DNA of 64,000 nucleotides from an uncultured Paracoccaceae bacterium (GTDB lineage Bacteria > Pseudomonadota > Alphaproteobacteria > Rhodobacterales > Rhodobacteraceae), in contig CANNFQ010000003.1 of assembly GCA_947503925.1 (NCBI GenBank), positions 186,001 to 250,000 of the forward strand, given 5' to 3'. Position numbers and translations under genes: made by a program. Below, in pieces: positions 52,339 through 61,237 of this stretch (the stretch's first letter is position 1; each line of letters opens with the position of its first letter). The notes below the pieces were generated by a model, which saw nothing but the letters and a program-made list of their open reading frames with translations, had not been told where the DNA came from and searched no databases.

Positions 52339-52656
52339 ATGGCCAAAGAGAAGCCATGGCGCGATGTCATTGCCGTATCTGCGCTGGAGAAAGGTTGGGT
52401 TACACGCGTCGAAATCGGCCCCCGCAAGCTGGCGATTTATGACACGCCCAGCGGCATATATGCGTCGCTGGCATTGTGCAATCACGGCGGCGCGGATCTA
52501 TGCGACGGCTACTTTGATGGGCATGTCATCGAATGCCCCCTGCATCAGGGTGCGTTTGACGTCCGCAGTGGCAACCCCGTTTGTGCGCCTGCGACCAAAC
52601 CGATGCGCATGTTCGAGACGCGAATCGCGGATGGAATGGTGCAGATCAGGATGTGA
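52339..52656 (+). CDS. Rieske 2Fe-2S ferredoxin
   Basis: A 105-residue Rieske-type iron-sulfur protein, cytoplasmic, probably feeding electrons to the upstream oxygenase. The cluster ligands are in LCNHGGADLCDGYFDGHVIE (Cys, His) and CPLHQGAFDVRSG (Cys, His), the full C-x-H...C-x2-H set in ferredoxin spacing. It lies 5 bp after the desaturase-family gene and is convergent with soxG (4 bp gap). Confidence 0.92.
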   Translation: MAKEKPWRDVIAVSALEKGWVTRVEIGPRKLAIYDTPSGIYASLALCNHGGADLCDGYFDGHVIECPLHQGAFDVRSGNPVCAPATKPMRMFETRIADGMVQIRM

Positions 52657-52659
52657 TCG

Positions 52660-53154
52660 TCATGCCATTGCCCGCGACAGGTAGTCTGCGATCATATTGC
52701 CAAAACTCTGTTCGACCGCACAGTCAAAACCGCCGTCACAGCGCATGACCAACGCCTTGAGCCCGAAAAATTCCGTATAGCTTACGGCGTCAGTCCCAAA
52801 GGCATTTTGGTGCAGGTCTAGCGGACAGCCGATAGACATCACCTGCGCGGCATCGGGGCCGGTAATCCGAAAGAAAGCCAGCGTATCAGACACCCGGACG
52901 ATGCTGATCTCGGGTGGTGCTTCTGCAGGCCGCAACGCGGTGATCAGAGTGTCTTCGCTTTTGATATCAGCACATAGCAACCAGCGGTTTGGTCCAATAA
53001 AGCATAGATCAACCCCATTGCCTTGGGTCCGTGTGTTGGCGACCTGAGGAAAATCCGGCAGATCAGCAGCCCAGTTGGCCAAATCATCAGTAGGCCCTTT
53101 GAGATCGAAGAGCGAAAAGATGGGCAGCCGATCTATGGTTACGTCATATGGCAT
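52660..53154 (-). CDS. soxG: Sarcosine oxidase-type gamma subunit
   Basis: Gamma subunit of the heterotetrameric sarcosine-oxidase family, 164 residues. LTSFDVTG-type opening is represented by IDRLPIFSLFDLKGPTDDL, then CFIGPNRWLLCADIKSED and SDTLAFFRITGPDAAQVMSI near residue 108 and LHQNAFGTDAVSYTEFFGL, as in GcvT-like fold gamma subunits. It starts one base after the alpha-subunit stop and ends the sox operon. The ATG at 53154 is the conserved start. Confidence 0.88.
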   Translation of the reverse strand: MPYDVTIDRLPIFSLFDLKGPTDDLANWAADLPDFPQVANTRTQGNGVDLCFIGPNRWLLCADIKSEDTLITALRPAEAPPEISIVRVSDTLAFFRITGPDAAQVMSIGCPLDLHQNAFGTDAVSYTEFFGLKALVMRCDGGFDCAVEQSFGNMIADYLSRAMA

Positions 53155-53155
53155 G

Positions 53156-56068
53156 TCAGGACCGCAACCTTTCGCCTGCCGGATCATAATGAATGGGCGG
53201 CGTGACACGGGCCACGACGATCTTGTCCTTCAGTCGCACATGAACCGTTTCATCATGTCTGCTCTGCCCGTTTTCCAGCAAAGCGAGACCGACCCAGCGT
53301 TCGTTGACCGTGCTGTAGACGCAGGCCGTCACTAGCCCTTCGGTCGGTTTGCGATCACCACCCGGTGTCAGCGGCGCGCCTTCGGGGACCATCTGGTCAG
53401 GCTCCGGCAGAAGACCCACCAGCTCCCGCCGGTTGGATGTGCCCGCCCGCCGGATCGCGACGGCGTGCTTGCCCAGATAATCCGGCTTTTTGCGGGACAT
53501 CGCCCAGCCAAGCCCGAGGTCATAGGGGTCAATTGTCCCGTCGACCTCGTGACCTAAGGAAAGGAACCCTTTTTCGACGCGCAGTACATGGTTCGCCTCT
53601 GATCCGATTGGCGCGATCCCCAATGGTGCGCCAGCGATCATGATCTTGCCCCATAACGCGGGCAGGTCGCGAGGGGCAACATTGACTTCAAATGACAGCT
53701 CCCCGGTAAAGCTGACCCGCACCACACGGGCGGGGATGTCAGCGACCTGACCATCTGCAAAGCCCATGAATGGCAGCGCATCGGATGAGATATCAATATC
53801 CGTGCCCAGGGCCTGCATCACATCACGCGCGTCCGGCCCGCAAATTGTTGCGTTGTTCCATTGGCTTGTGACAGGAGTCACAAAGACGTTCCAATCGGGA
53901 AACTGGGTTTGCAACAGCTCCTCAAAATGGCTGTTCATCGCGTCGGCATGGCCGGTTGAAGTCGAAACGATCCACCGATATTCCGACAGCCGCAATGCAA
54001 CACCGTCATCAATGATCAGGCCATCATCCGACAGCATCAGCCCATAGCGGCCCTGCCGCGGTTTCAATGTCGACATGATATTGGTGTAGATATGGTCCAG
54101 AAAGCGACCCACATCCCGCCCTTTGAATTCGAACGTACCCAATGGTGACCCGTCATAAACGCCGACCCCGTTACGCACGATCCGGCATTCGCGATTAATC
54201 GTTTCCTGAAAGCTTTCACCTGCTTGCGGGAAATATCCCGGCCGCCGCCAGCGCGCACCCGATTCGTACATGAACGCCCCATTTTTGAGATTCCAATCGG
54301 TGACCGGCGTATGGCGATAGGGCAAAACAACGCTATCCTCGCGCAGCCCACCAATGGCCCCGAAAGATACGGGGCTGTAGGGGGACCGGAATGTGGTTGT
54401 TCCGACCTCGTCTAAAGGTACGCCCTGCTGCATCGCCACAGTACCAATAATGTTGATATTGCCGGTCTTGCCCTGATCAATCCCCATCCCGCCGGTGGTG
54501 TAGCGTTTGACATGTTCGACATTGTCATAGCCTTCGCGCAGGGCCAGATGCACGTCGTCTACGGTCACATCGTTCTGGATGTCCAAAAAGGCTTTGCCGG
54601 TGGCTTGCTTCACCCGCCAGAGCGGGGTGACAGCATAGGGCAGGTCGGTTGATTTCGGGATATCGGGCCTAACAACGCCAGCGACATCGGCGGCTGCCCG
54701 TGCACCGCGATCCAAAGCATCGGCCAATGTCATCTGGCCGTCGGCGGCCCCGATACTGGTCGCATTCTGGGCTGGCCGATCCGGCAGAAAGCTGGTCAGC
54801 GCATCGTCATAGCGCAAAGCTCCCCGCGATTGCGACCATAGATGAACCGCCGGGTTCCAGCCGCCGGAATGCGCCAGTAGGTCGCACGCGATCTGCTGTG
54901 ATGCACCACCGTCCACCGGCGCAATGGCCGCGCCCCGCACCTGACGCCGCCCCCGTGCTGTGGTCACGACATGCCCTGCCAGAATGTCTATATCTGCGAC
55001 CATGGAACGGGCCTCTTCTGGAACGTCCATCCGGCTATCGACAATGGCCGCGACGGTGATCCCTGCCGCGGCCAGATCGGCCGCCACCGCATAGGCGGAG
55101 TTGTTATTCGTAAACACAATGGCCCGCTGCCCAAGACGCACCCCATATCGGTTGACGTAAGCCTGCGCGGCAGATGCAAGCATCACGCCGGGCTTGTCAT
55201 TATTGCCAAAGACAAGAGCCCGTTCAATCGCACCGGTCGCACAGATGACGTGGCCTGCGCGCATCCGCCAGTTCCGTTCCAGCAGACTGGGGTTGTCCGG
55301 TGCGCGTTCATTGACCATCAGGTAGTTATGTTCGCGATAGGCCCAGACAGTCGCATTTTGCAGATGGATGACATTTGGCAGATTGTCCAGTTCATCCACG
55401 ACGCCCTGCACCCAATCCAGCGCTGGCCCGTCGCCGATTGTGAGCCGTCGGTTCAGCAAGCTGCCCCCGGCCTCTGTCCCCTCATCCGCGATCATGACCC
55501 GCAAACCTGCGCGACCAGCGGTTAAAGCAGCCATCAGCCCCGCAGGCCCCGCGCCTGCGATCAACAGATCGCAATGCCCAAACCGGTTTTCGAAATGACC
55601 TTGTTTGGGTGGCGCGGTGGGGGCTGCGGCAAGGCCCGCCGCCTTGCGGATGGACGGTTCATAAAGATGCCAGCCGGGCCATTTGAAGGTCTTGTAATAA
55701 AACCCCGCCGGGATGAAACGGCTGATCAACTGGGTAATCGCACCCAGATCAAAACCGGGCGAGGGCCAGCAATTCACCGTTTTTGCAATCATCCCTTCTC
55801 GCAAGGGTACGGTGGTCGCGGGGCGGTTTCCGCTCGCGTCATCACCCATCAGCTCAACCAGTGTTGACGGTTCTTCGATCCCGGCCCCAACGATCCCGCG
55901 CGGACGGTGATATTTGAAGCTGCGGGCGGTCAGCCTGATCCCGTTTGCTAAAAGGGCTGAGGCGAGCGTGTCGCCCGCGAACCCTTGCAACTTATGCCCG
56001 TTAAAGGTGAAATTCACCATTTGACCACGGTCAATCCGCCCACCGGTTTCGGTACGGTTATGAGGCAT
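53156..56068 (-). CDS. soxA: Sarcosine oxidase-type alpha subunit
   Basis: Large subunit of the heterotetrameric oxidase, 970 residues. N-terminal 2Fe-2S-like domain without the full cysteine set (TFNGHKLQGFAGDTLASALL, then LTARSFKYHRPRGI), a FAD/NAD-binding central part (DLLIAGAGPAGLMAALTAG near residue 172, GHVICATGAIERALVFGNND near residue 277), and a C-terminal GcvT-like folate-binding domain (DSVVLPYRHTPVTDWNLKNG; SFTGELSFEVNVAPRDLPAL). In characterised enzymes this subunit passes formaldehyde to tetrahydrofolate. It overlaps soxD by 11 bp. The neighbours differ from canonical sox operons, which usually carry glyA and folate genes. Confidence 0.9.
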   Translation of the reverse strand: MPHNRTETGGRIDRGQMVNFTFNGHKLQGFAGDTLASALLANGIRLTARSFKYHRPRGIVGAGIEEPSTLVELMGDDASGNRPATTVPLREGMIAKTVNCWPSPGFDLGAITQLISRFIPAGFYYKTFKWPGWHLYEPSIRKAAGLAAAPTAPPKQGHFENRFGHCDLLIAGAGPAGLMAALTAGRAGLRVMIADEGTEAGGSLLNRRLTIGDGPALDWVQGVVDELDNLPNVIHLQNATVWAYREHNYLMVNERAPDNPSLLERNWRMRAGHVICATGAIERALVFGNNDKPGVMLASAAQAYVNRYGVRLGQRAIVFTNNNSAYAVAADLAAAGITVAAIVDSRMDVPEEARSMVADIDILAGHVVTTARGRRQVRGAAIAPVDGGASQQIACDLLAHSGGWNPAVHLWSQSRGALRYDDALTSFLPDRPAQNATSIGAADGQMTLADALDRGARAAADVAGVVRPDIPKSTDLPYAVTPLWRVKQATGKAFLDIQNDVTVDDVHLALREGYDNVEHVKRYTTGGMGIDQGKTGNINIIGTVAMQQGVPLDEVGTTTFRSPYSPVSFGAIGGLREDSVVLPYRHTPVTDWNLKNGAFMYESGARWRRPGYFPQAGESFQETINRECRIVRNGVGVYDGSPLGTFEFKGRDVGRFLDHIYTNIMSTLKPRQGRYGLMLSDDGLIIDDGVALRLSEYRWIVSTSTGHADAMNSHFEELLQTQFPDWNVFVTPVTSQWNNATICGPDARDVMQALGTDIDISSDALPFMGFADGQVADIPARVVRVSFTGELSFEVNVAPRDLPALWGKIMIAGAPLGIAPIGSEANHVLRVEKGFLSLGHEVDGTIDPYDLGLGWAMSRKKPDYLGKHAVAIRRAGTSNRRELVGLLPEPDQMVPEGAPLTPGGDRKPTEGLVTACVYSTVNERWVGLALLENGQSRHDETVHVRLKDKIVVARVTPPIHYDPAGERLRS

Positions 56069-56315
56069 CGGCTGGCCTTACGACAATGTCATGCGTGCGC
56101 GTGTCGCGCCAGATGGTCAGCCATGTGCCACATCCTTTGACATGCCACCAGCGTTCCTGCACCGGTCCCAACGGATTCGGCACCTGCGTCAGATAGGCGG
56201 CCCATTCTTCTTCGCTGACCATGTTCGGGTCAGGTCGGTCGGGTTTGACGGGGCCGCCAAAGGCGAACTCTGCCTCATTGCGAGGGCCACAGAACGGGCA
56301 AGGAATGTTCATCAT
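56058..56315 (-). CDS. soxD: Sarcosine oxidase-type delta subunit
   Basis: An 85-residue delta subunit with the zinc-binding ligands expected in the family: PCPFCGPRNEAEFAFGG near the start (two Cys) and the distal HVKGCG (His, Cys). It overlaps soxA by 11 bp and lies 12 bp after soxB. Length and position are standard for the heterotetrameric family. Confidence 0.93.
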   Translation of the reverse strand: MMNIPCPFCGPRNEAEFAFGGPVKPDRPDPNMVSEEEWAAYLTQVPNPLGPVQERWWHVKGCGTWLTIWRDTRTHDIVVRPADAS

Positions 56316-56327
56316 CTGCGCGCGCTC

Positions 56328-57578
56328 CTATCTGGCTGTCGTCGTGCCGGTTTCCATCACATAATCCAGGTGACGGAACCGTTTGAGGGTGAATTTTGAC
56401 ATCAAATCATGCGATTTCCCGGTCGCCACCAGATGCGCCAGTGTCAGGCCACCGGCCGGGATCGCCTTGTAACCGCCCCACCAGCCCGCCGTGATAAACA
56501 GCCCCGGCACATCCGTTTGATCCATGATCGGCGATGCATCATGGGCAATGTCCAGATGCCCGCCCCATTGGCGCAGCAGCTTGAGTTTCTTAAAGGACGG
56601 GAACAGCGATAACATAGCGGTGACCGTGTCCTCGAACACATGTTGTTTGATGTCCCGGCGAAAGGACTGACCCATATCAGGCGCGCCCCCGACGACCATT
56701 TCGCCCTTGTCAGATTGGCTGAAATAAAAGCCTGCATCAGGGCAATTCACGATAACATCAACAAGCGGCTTGACCGGTTCCGACACGAACGCCGTCAGGT
56801 TCATCGTTCGCAGCGGTAGTTTCAGACCGACGGTTTCCGTCAATGTTGTCGTATGGCCAGATACGGCGACCGCAACCTTCGGCGCACGCACTAGCCCGCG
56901 CTTGGTTTGCACCCCGGCAATCCGCCCATCAGCGCCCCGCACGAGACTTTCAACAGCCGTTTGCTGATGGATTTCGATCCCCATTGCATCAATTGCGCGG
57001 GCATAACCCCAGGCGACGGCATCGTGCCGGTTCACGCCTGCATCGGTATGTACCATCCCGCCGGTGATCGGCAGCCGTGCATCCGGCCCGCCACCAGTCA
57101 ATGCCGGGATACGCCGCCGCAGTTCCCTTTCGGAGATCTGTTCATAGGTTGACCCATAGATATCCATTGTCAGTTGACGCCGCCGTAATTCGCGCATCTT
57201 AGGATAGGTCTGTACCACGTCGACCATCGTGCGCTTCGAATGCATCATGTTGAAGTTCAACGCCTTGGTCAGCCCTTCGTAAAGGGCGACGGATTTGACG
57301 TAGAACGGAATGGATGCATCGCGCATGTAATTCGACCGGATCGTCACCGTGTTGCGGGCGATGTTGCCGCCACCCAGCCACCCGCGTTCCAACACCGCGA
57401 CATTTGTGATCCCGTGGTCCTTGGCCAGATGATAGGCCGTCGAAAGGCCATGCCCACCCGCGCCGACAATGATCACATCATAACTGTCCCGGAGTGGCGG
57501 ACACCGCCATGCGCGCGGCCATGTGGTGTGGCGGTTGATCCCATGGCGCAAAAGCGCAGCGGCGGAATATCTGTGCAT
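56328..57578 (-). CDS. soxB: Sarcosine oxidase-type beta subunit
   Basis: FAD-binding catalytic subunit, 416 residues. Dinucleotide motif YDVIIVGAGGHGLSTAYHLA near residue 33, LERGWLGGGNIARNT near residue 65, and the C-terminal substrate and flavin loops GLFITAGWWGGYKAIPAGG near residue 370. The ATG at 57578 with GGGTGG upstream gives the family's usual 416-residue length; a longer frame overlaps the permease gene. Family enzymes oxidise N-methyl amino acids (sarcosine and relatives) to formaldehyde, glycine and H2O2; the exact substrate depends on active-site residues I cannot assign. Confidence 0.93.
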   Translation of the reverse strand: MHRYSAAALLRHGINRHTTWPRAWRCPPLRDSYDVIIVGAGGHGLSTAYHLAKDHGITNVAVLERGWLGGGNIARNTVTIRSNYMRDASIPFYVKSVALYEGLTKALNFNMMHSKRTMVDVVQTYPKMRELRRRQLTMDIYGSTYEQISERELRRRIPALTGGGPDARLPITGGMVHTDAGVNRHDAVAWGYARAIDAMGIEIHQQTAVESLVRGADGRIAGVQTKRGLVRAPKVAVAVSGHTTTLTETVGLKLPLRTMNLTAFVSEPVKPLVDVIVNCPDAGFYFSQSDKGEMVVGGAPDMGQSFRRDIKQHVFEDTVTAMLSLFPSFKKLKLLRQWGGHLDIAHDASPIMDQTDVPGLFITAGWWGGYKAIPAGGLTLAHLVATGKSHDLMSKFTLKRFRHLDYVMETGTTTAR

Positions 57579-57592
57579 CTGCCACCCACCCC

Positions 57593-58483
57593 TTACCTGG
57601 CATCCGACCTTTTTTCGAGCCGCGCAAACAGACGGCTGAGGCCGAAACAAAGGACAAAGTAAAAGGCCGCTGTGGTGATCCATGCCTCGAATATCATCCG
57701 GGACGAGGCGACAAGTTCGACCGTCTTATAGGTCAGTTCCTGCACTGAAATCAGCGAGATGATGGAGCTGTCCTTGATCAATGTGATGAACTGGTTGGCC
57801 ATGGGTGGCACAACCTTTTTCATCGCCTGCGGTAGGACGATGTAGCGTAGCTCCTGTGTCCGGCTCATCCCGATGGATCGCGCCGCCTCTCGCTGACCTT
57901 TGGGCACGGACTGAATGCCCGCCCTGACAATTTCACCGACAAAGGCGCTTTCAAACAGGGCCAGAACGATCACCCCGGAAATCAAGGAAGGAAAGCGGCG
58001 CATATCGCCAAAAAACAGCTCCCACAGCCAGATATCATCCTGTCGGGCGATCCCGCGCGACCAGCGCGCAAGGTCCAGCGCGTCGATCAGTTGCTGCGAG
58101 AGAAAGAAAAAGAAGATGAAGACTACAACGACCGGTGGGATATTGCGCAGGAACTCCAGATAGGTCCGGGCCAGCATGCGCACAGTCAGGTTAGCCGAAC
58201 AGCGTGCAACGCCCAAAATCGTACCAAGGATCAAGGCCAGAATGCTGGCATAGATGCTGATCCGAATGGTGGCGGTCAGGCCCTGCAGCAGTAGGTTGCC
58301 AAAGTATTCCTCGCGGCCCGTATGCCAACCGACAATATAGCCGGGGATCAGTTCCCAGCGCCATTTGTAGTTCAGGGTGCCCTCAATCGCGTACCAGATA
58401 TAGCCGAAGAACGCGATCAGCACTGCCGCGATCAGGTAATCTGGCCATTTCAGTCGTTGAACGAAACTGCGCACCGGTGGCAT
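57593..58483 (-). CDS. Amino-acid ABC transporter permease (second)
   Basis: Polar amino-acid-type (HisM/GltK-like) inner-membrane permease of 296 residues. About five helices; the BPD_transp_1 coupling loop that contacts the ATPase is in REAARSIGMSRTQELRYIVL near residue 203, preceded by FESAFVGEIVRAGIQSV. The 96-residue N-terminal extension (FGYIWYAIEGTLNYKWRWEL) is larger than in minimal HisM-type permeases. It is 48 bp from the substrate-binding protein gene and 14 bp upstream of soxB. Confidence 0.92.
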   Translation of the reverse strand: MPPVRSFVQRLKWPDYLIAAVLIAFFGYIWYAIEGTLNYKWRWELIPGYIVGWHTGREEYFGNLLLQGLTATIRISIYASILALILGTILGVARCSANLTVRMLARTYLEFLRNIPPVVVVFIFFFFLSQQLIDALDLARWSRGIARQDDIWLWELFFGDMRRFPSLISGVIVLALFESAFVGEIVRAGIQSVPKGQREAARSIGMSRTQELRYIVLPQAMKKVVPPMANQFITLIKDSSIISLISVQELTYKTVELVASSRMIFEAWITTAAFYFVLCFGLSRLFARLEKRSDAR

Positions 58484-58531
58484 CCCTGTTGCGATCCAGG
58501 GGCGGTCAGACGCCCCCGGATCATCAGACGT

Positions 58532-59365
58532 TTATTGGGCGACCTGATCGGCCCATTCTTCGCCAACGAACCAGTAATCGTGACGTTCCTGCAACCAGCC
58601 GGACCGCCAGTTCTGTGCAATCCAGTTGTTGAAGAAGTTCATCGCGTCCGCGTCCCCTTTACGGACGGCGAACGCTTCACCACGTGGATCATACAGGTTA
58701 TCGAACGGTACGATCAGCGTTTCGGGGTTACGCCCCGCCTCGCGGTTTGGTGTTGGCTGCGCCGCCATTGAGGCATGCGCGTTTCCATTCAGCACCTCTT
58801 GGGTGGATGCGCCATCCTCATCAAACAAAAGCAGGGTGGCATCGGGGAAGTTCTTGGCGATGACCGATGCCGGGGTTGCACCGCGACGGGCGGCAAATGT
58901 CACATCAGGGCTATTGAAATCCTCAAGCGACATACCTTCCGTCATCGATTTATTGGCAAGGATTGCAAGGCCCGAATAGGCATACGGGTCCGAGAAATTG
59001 ACCGTCAGGTTCCGTTGCGCGGTCACAGACATGCCGGAAATGATGACGTCGAAATTACCCGATACCAGCGCTGGGATAATCCCGTCCCATGCCGTGGGGA
59101 CAAACTCAACCTCGACGCCCATGTCTTCAGCCAGCTTGCGACCGACGTCGAGTTCGAACCCGATCAGTTCGCCATTCTTGTCGCGCATGGACCACGGCAC
59201 AAACAGCGACAGACCGATACGGATCACGCCGTCTTGCTTGATTGTCTCAATCACGGATTCGCTGGATAACTCCTGCGTGGCGCTTTGCGCCGATGCAGGC
59301 AGGGCAAGGCTAGCGGCAGCAGTTGCGGCAAGGGCCAGCCCGAAGAGTCTTCTGGGAATTCTCAT
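58532..59365 (-). CDS. Amino-acid ABC transporter substrate-binding protein
   Basis: A 277-residue periplasmic family 3 binding protein. Signal peptide MRIPRRLFGLALAATAAASLALPASA; the two-lobed fold shows DGVIRIGLSLFVPWSMRDKN, GFELDVGRKLAEDMGVEVEF near residue 75, PTAWDGIIPALVSGNFDVII near residue 97 (the family signature) and GATPASVIAKNFPDATLLLF near residue 168. The binding-site residues cannot be read off. The gene is between two permease genes, as in other polar amino-acid importers. Confidence 0.93.
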   Translation of the reverse strand: MRIPRRLFGLALAATAAASLALPASAQSATQELSSESVIETIKQDGVIRIGLSLFVPWSMRDKNGELIGFELDVGRKLAEDMGVEVEFVPTAWDGIIPALVSGNFDVIISGMSVTAQRNLTVNFSDPYAYSGLAILANKSMTEGMSLEDFNSPDVTFAARRGATPASVIAKNFPDATLLLFDEDGASTQEVLNGNAHASMAAQPTPNREAGRNPETLIVPFDNLYDPRGEAFAVRKGDADAMNFFNNWIAQNWRSGWLQERHDYWFVGEEWADQVAQ

Positions 59366-59404
59366 GGTATTCTCCTTGTTGGAACAAGCGGTTGTTTTTG
59401 AGGT

Positions 59405-60247
59405 TTATTGGTCAACGTCATATCTCCGCTCAAGATAGGTGACGCCGACAGAAAGGATCAGCGTGACAACCATGTAGACGATGGCGACGGTGAACCAGAT
59501 TTCGAAGCTCATGTAAGTGTCGGAAATGATGTTGCGGCCAAAGGTGGTCAGTTCGGCCACGGCGATCACGCTGACAATCGCGGATGATTTGATCAGGTGC
59601 ACCACCTCGCCGGTCATTGGTGGCAACATGAACCGCACCGACTGGGGCAGGATGATGTAGCGATAGGTTTGTGATGTGGTCATCCCGATGGATTTTGCAG
59701 CCTCCCATTGGCCCTGAGCGACCGCGTTGATGCCTGCGCGCAGGATTTCGGAGATCAAGGCGGAGTGGAAAACAGCGAGGGTCAGAATAGACGCGGTGTA
59801 ACGGTCAAGACCGAAAATCGGACCCAAGACATAGTAAAAGAGGTAAAGCAGCACCAGAAGGGGGATGTTGCGGATGAATTCCAGAAACCCGACAGCCACT
59901 GCCGACCCAATGACCAGACCGGACAGACGCAGCAAAGCCACCAAAAGCCCCAGAACGCTGGCCAGCACAAAGGCCGTTATCGACAATTGCAGCGTGGCAC
60001 CGAGCCCGATCAACAATTCACCCAGTTGAAACCCGTCATCGGTGAAACTGTAAAGATATTGCGGCACGCGATACCACTGCCAGTTATACCCCATATTCTG
60101 GGCGCCGGTATACGACCCCCAGGCAATCACCCCGATCACAACAAAGTAGATGACCACCGAAACCGGCGCGGATCCCCAGAACCGCTGGATCGCGGGCCGT
60201 TGGGGGAGCGCCTGCCCTTTGAGGGTGGGTGTTTGTGTGACGCTCAT
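59405..60247 (-). CDS. Amino-acid ABC transporter permease (first)
   Basis: A 280-residue inner-membrane permease of the HisM/GltJ type, with an N-terminal cytoplasmic tail, about six helices and the ATPase-contact loop WEAAKSIGMTTSQTYRYII near residue 188, after HSALISEILRAGINAVAQGQ. It pairs with the other permease to form the heterodimeric pore. It is 3 bp from the ATPase gene (60250) and 40 bp from the binding-protein gene. Confidence 0.92.
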   Translation of the reverse strand: MSVTQTPTLKGQALPQRPAIQRFWGSAPVSVVIYFVVIGVIAWGSYTGAQNMGYNWQWYRVPQYLYSFTDDGFQLGELLIGLGATLQLSITAFVLASVLGLLVALLRLSGLVIGSAVAVGFLEFIRNIPLLVLLYLFYYVLGPIFGLDRYTASILTLAVFHSALISEILRAGINAVAQGQWEAAKSIGMTTSQTYRYIILPQSVRFMLPPMTGEVVHLIKSSAIVSVIAVAELTTFGRNIISDTYMSFEIWFTVAIVYMVVTLILSVGVTYLERRYDVDQ

Positions 60248-60249
60248 CG

Positions 60250-60996
60250 TCAGTGTTCCAGGATCTGATCAAGAAACATCCGGCAGCGTTCGCTGGACGG
60301 GTTGGTGAAGAACTGGTCAGGGGGCGAGACTTCGACAATCCTGCCCTCCTCCATAAACACCATGGTGTCGGCCACCTTGCGGGCAAAGCCCATTTCATGG
60401 GTCACGACGACCATGGTCATGCCCGTGTCGGCAAGTTCGACCATGACATCAAGGACCTCATTGATCATCTCGGGATCAAGCGCCGACGTCGGCTCGTCAA
60501 ACAGCATGATCCGCGTTTCCATGCACAAGGACCGGGCAATTGCGACACGTTGCTGTTGACCACCGGACAGTTGCGAAGGGTATTTGTCGGCCTGTTCGGG
60601 GATATGCACGCGATCCAGATATTTGCGCGCGGTTTCTTCGGCTTCGTGCTGGCCGATCTTGCGCACCTTCATCGGCCCGATAGTCAGGTTTTCCAGCACG
60701 GTCAGATGCGGGAACAGGTTGAATTGCTGGAAAACCATCCCGACTTCCTGCCGCAATTCGCGGATTTCCTTAGCATGTTCGTGGACTTCGATCCCGTCGA
60801 TGACCAGCTTACCGGAGTTATGCCACTCCAGCCCGTTGAAACACCGGATCAGCGTCGACTTGCCGGATCCCGAAGGCCCGCAGATGACCATCTTTTGACC
60901 CTGATACACAGTCAGGTTCACATCCTTCAGCGCGTGGAAATCGCCATAGAACTTATCAACATGTGTGGCCTCGATGATCGGCACGGTCTGCGTCAT
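60250..60996 (-). CDS. Amino-acid ABC transporter ATP-binding protein
   Basis: A 248-residue ATPase of the polar amino-acid family (HisP/GlnQ-like). Walker A GPSGSGKSTLIRC near residue 38, Q-loop MVFQQFNLFPHLTVLENL near residue 86, signature LSGGQQQRVAIARSL near residue 143, Walker B IMLFDEPTSALDPE near residue 165 and switch histidine THEMGFARKVAD near residue 200. First gene of the transporter-sox operon, which runs to soxG. A perfect 15-bp palindrome lies 148 bp upstream of the start. Confidence 0.95.
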   Translation of the reverse strand: MTQTVPIIEATHVDKFYGDFHALKDVNLTVYQGQKMVICGPSGSGKSTLIRCFNGLEWHNSGKLVIDGIEVHEHAKEIRELRQEVGMVFQQFNLFPHLTVLENLTIGPMKVRKIGQHEAEETARKYLDRVHIPEQADKYPSQLSGGQQQRVAIARSLCMETRIMLFDEPTSALDPEMINEVLDVMVELADTGMTMVVVTHEMGFARKVADTMVFMEEGRIVEVSPPDQFFTNPSSERCRMFLDQILEH

Positions 60997-61000
60997 GGCT

Positions 61001-61237
61001 GACCTATCATTCTAAACAGAAAGATCGGGGCGCGCGCATTTCACAGATGGCGAACCAAGCGCAAAGACGGCGAAAATACTGGGCGCGGCAAGCAGACAAG
61101 GGTCAATGCCCCCAAAAGAATTGTTGCACTTTGTTTAATATCGTTGCGTAATACGCAATATTCGTCAATAAAAAACTGACTCTTGGTGCACAAATTGCGC
61201 CAAAACACCGCAGCACTGATCAACAAGGAAGCGTACC
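61001..61237. promoter_or_regulatory. Divergent promoter region with 15-bp palindrome
   Basis: 237-bp gap between the transporter-sox operon and the AhpD-like gene. It contains the perfect palindrome TTGCGTA-A-TACGCAA (61144-61158) and a half-site-like TTGCG near 61195. AT-rich stretches flanking the palindrome (AATATTCGTCAATAAAAAAC) could contain promoter elements. The XRE-cupin regulator encoded 0.6 kb downstream is the likeliest binder. Confidence 0.65.
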
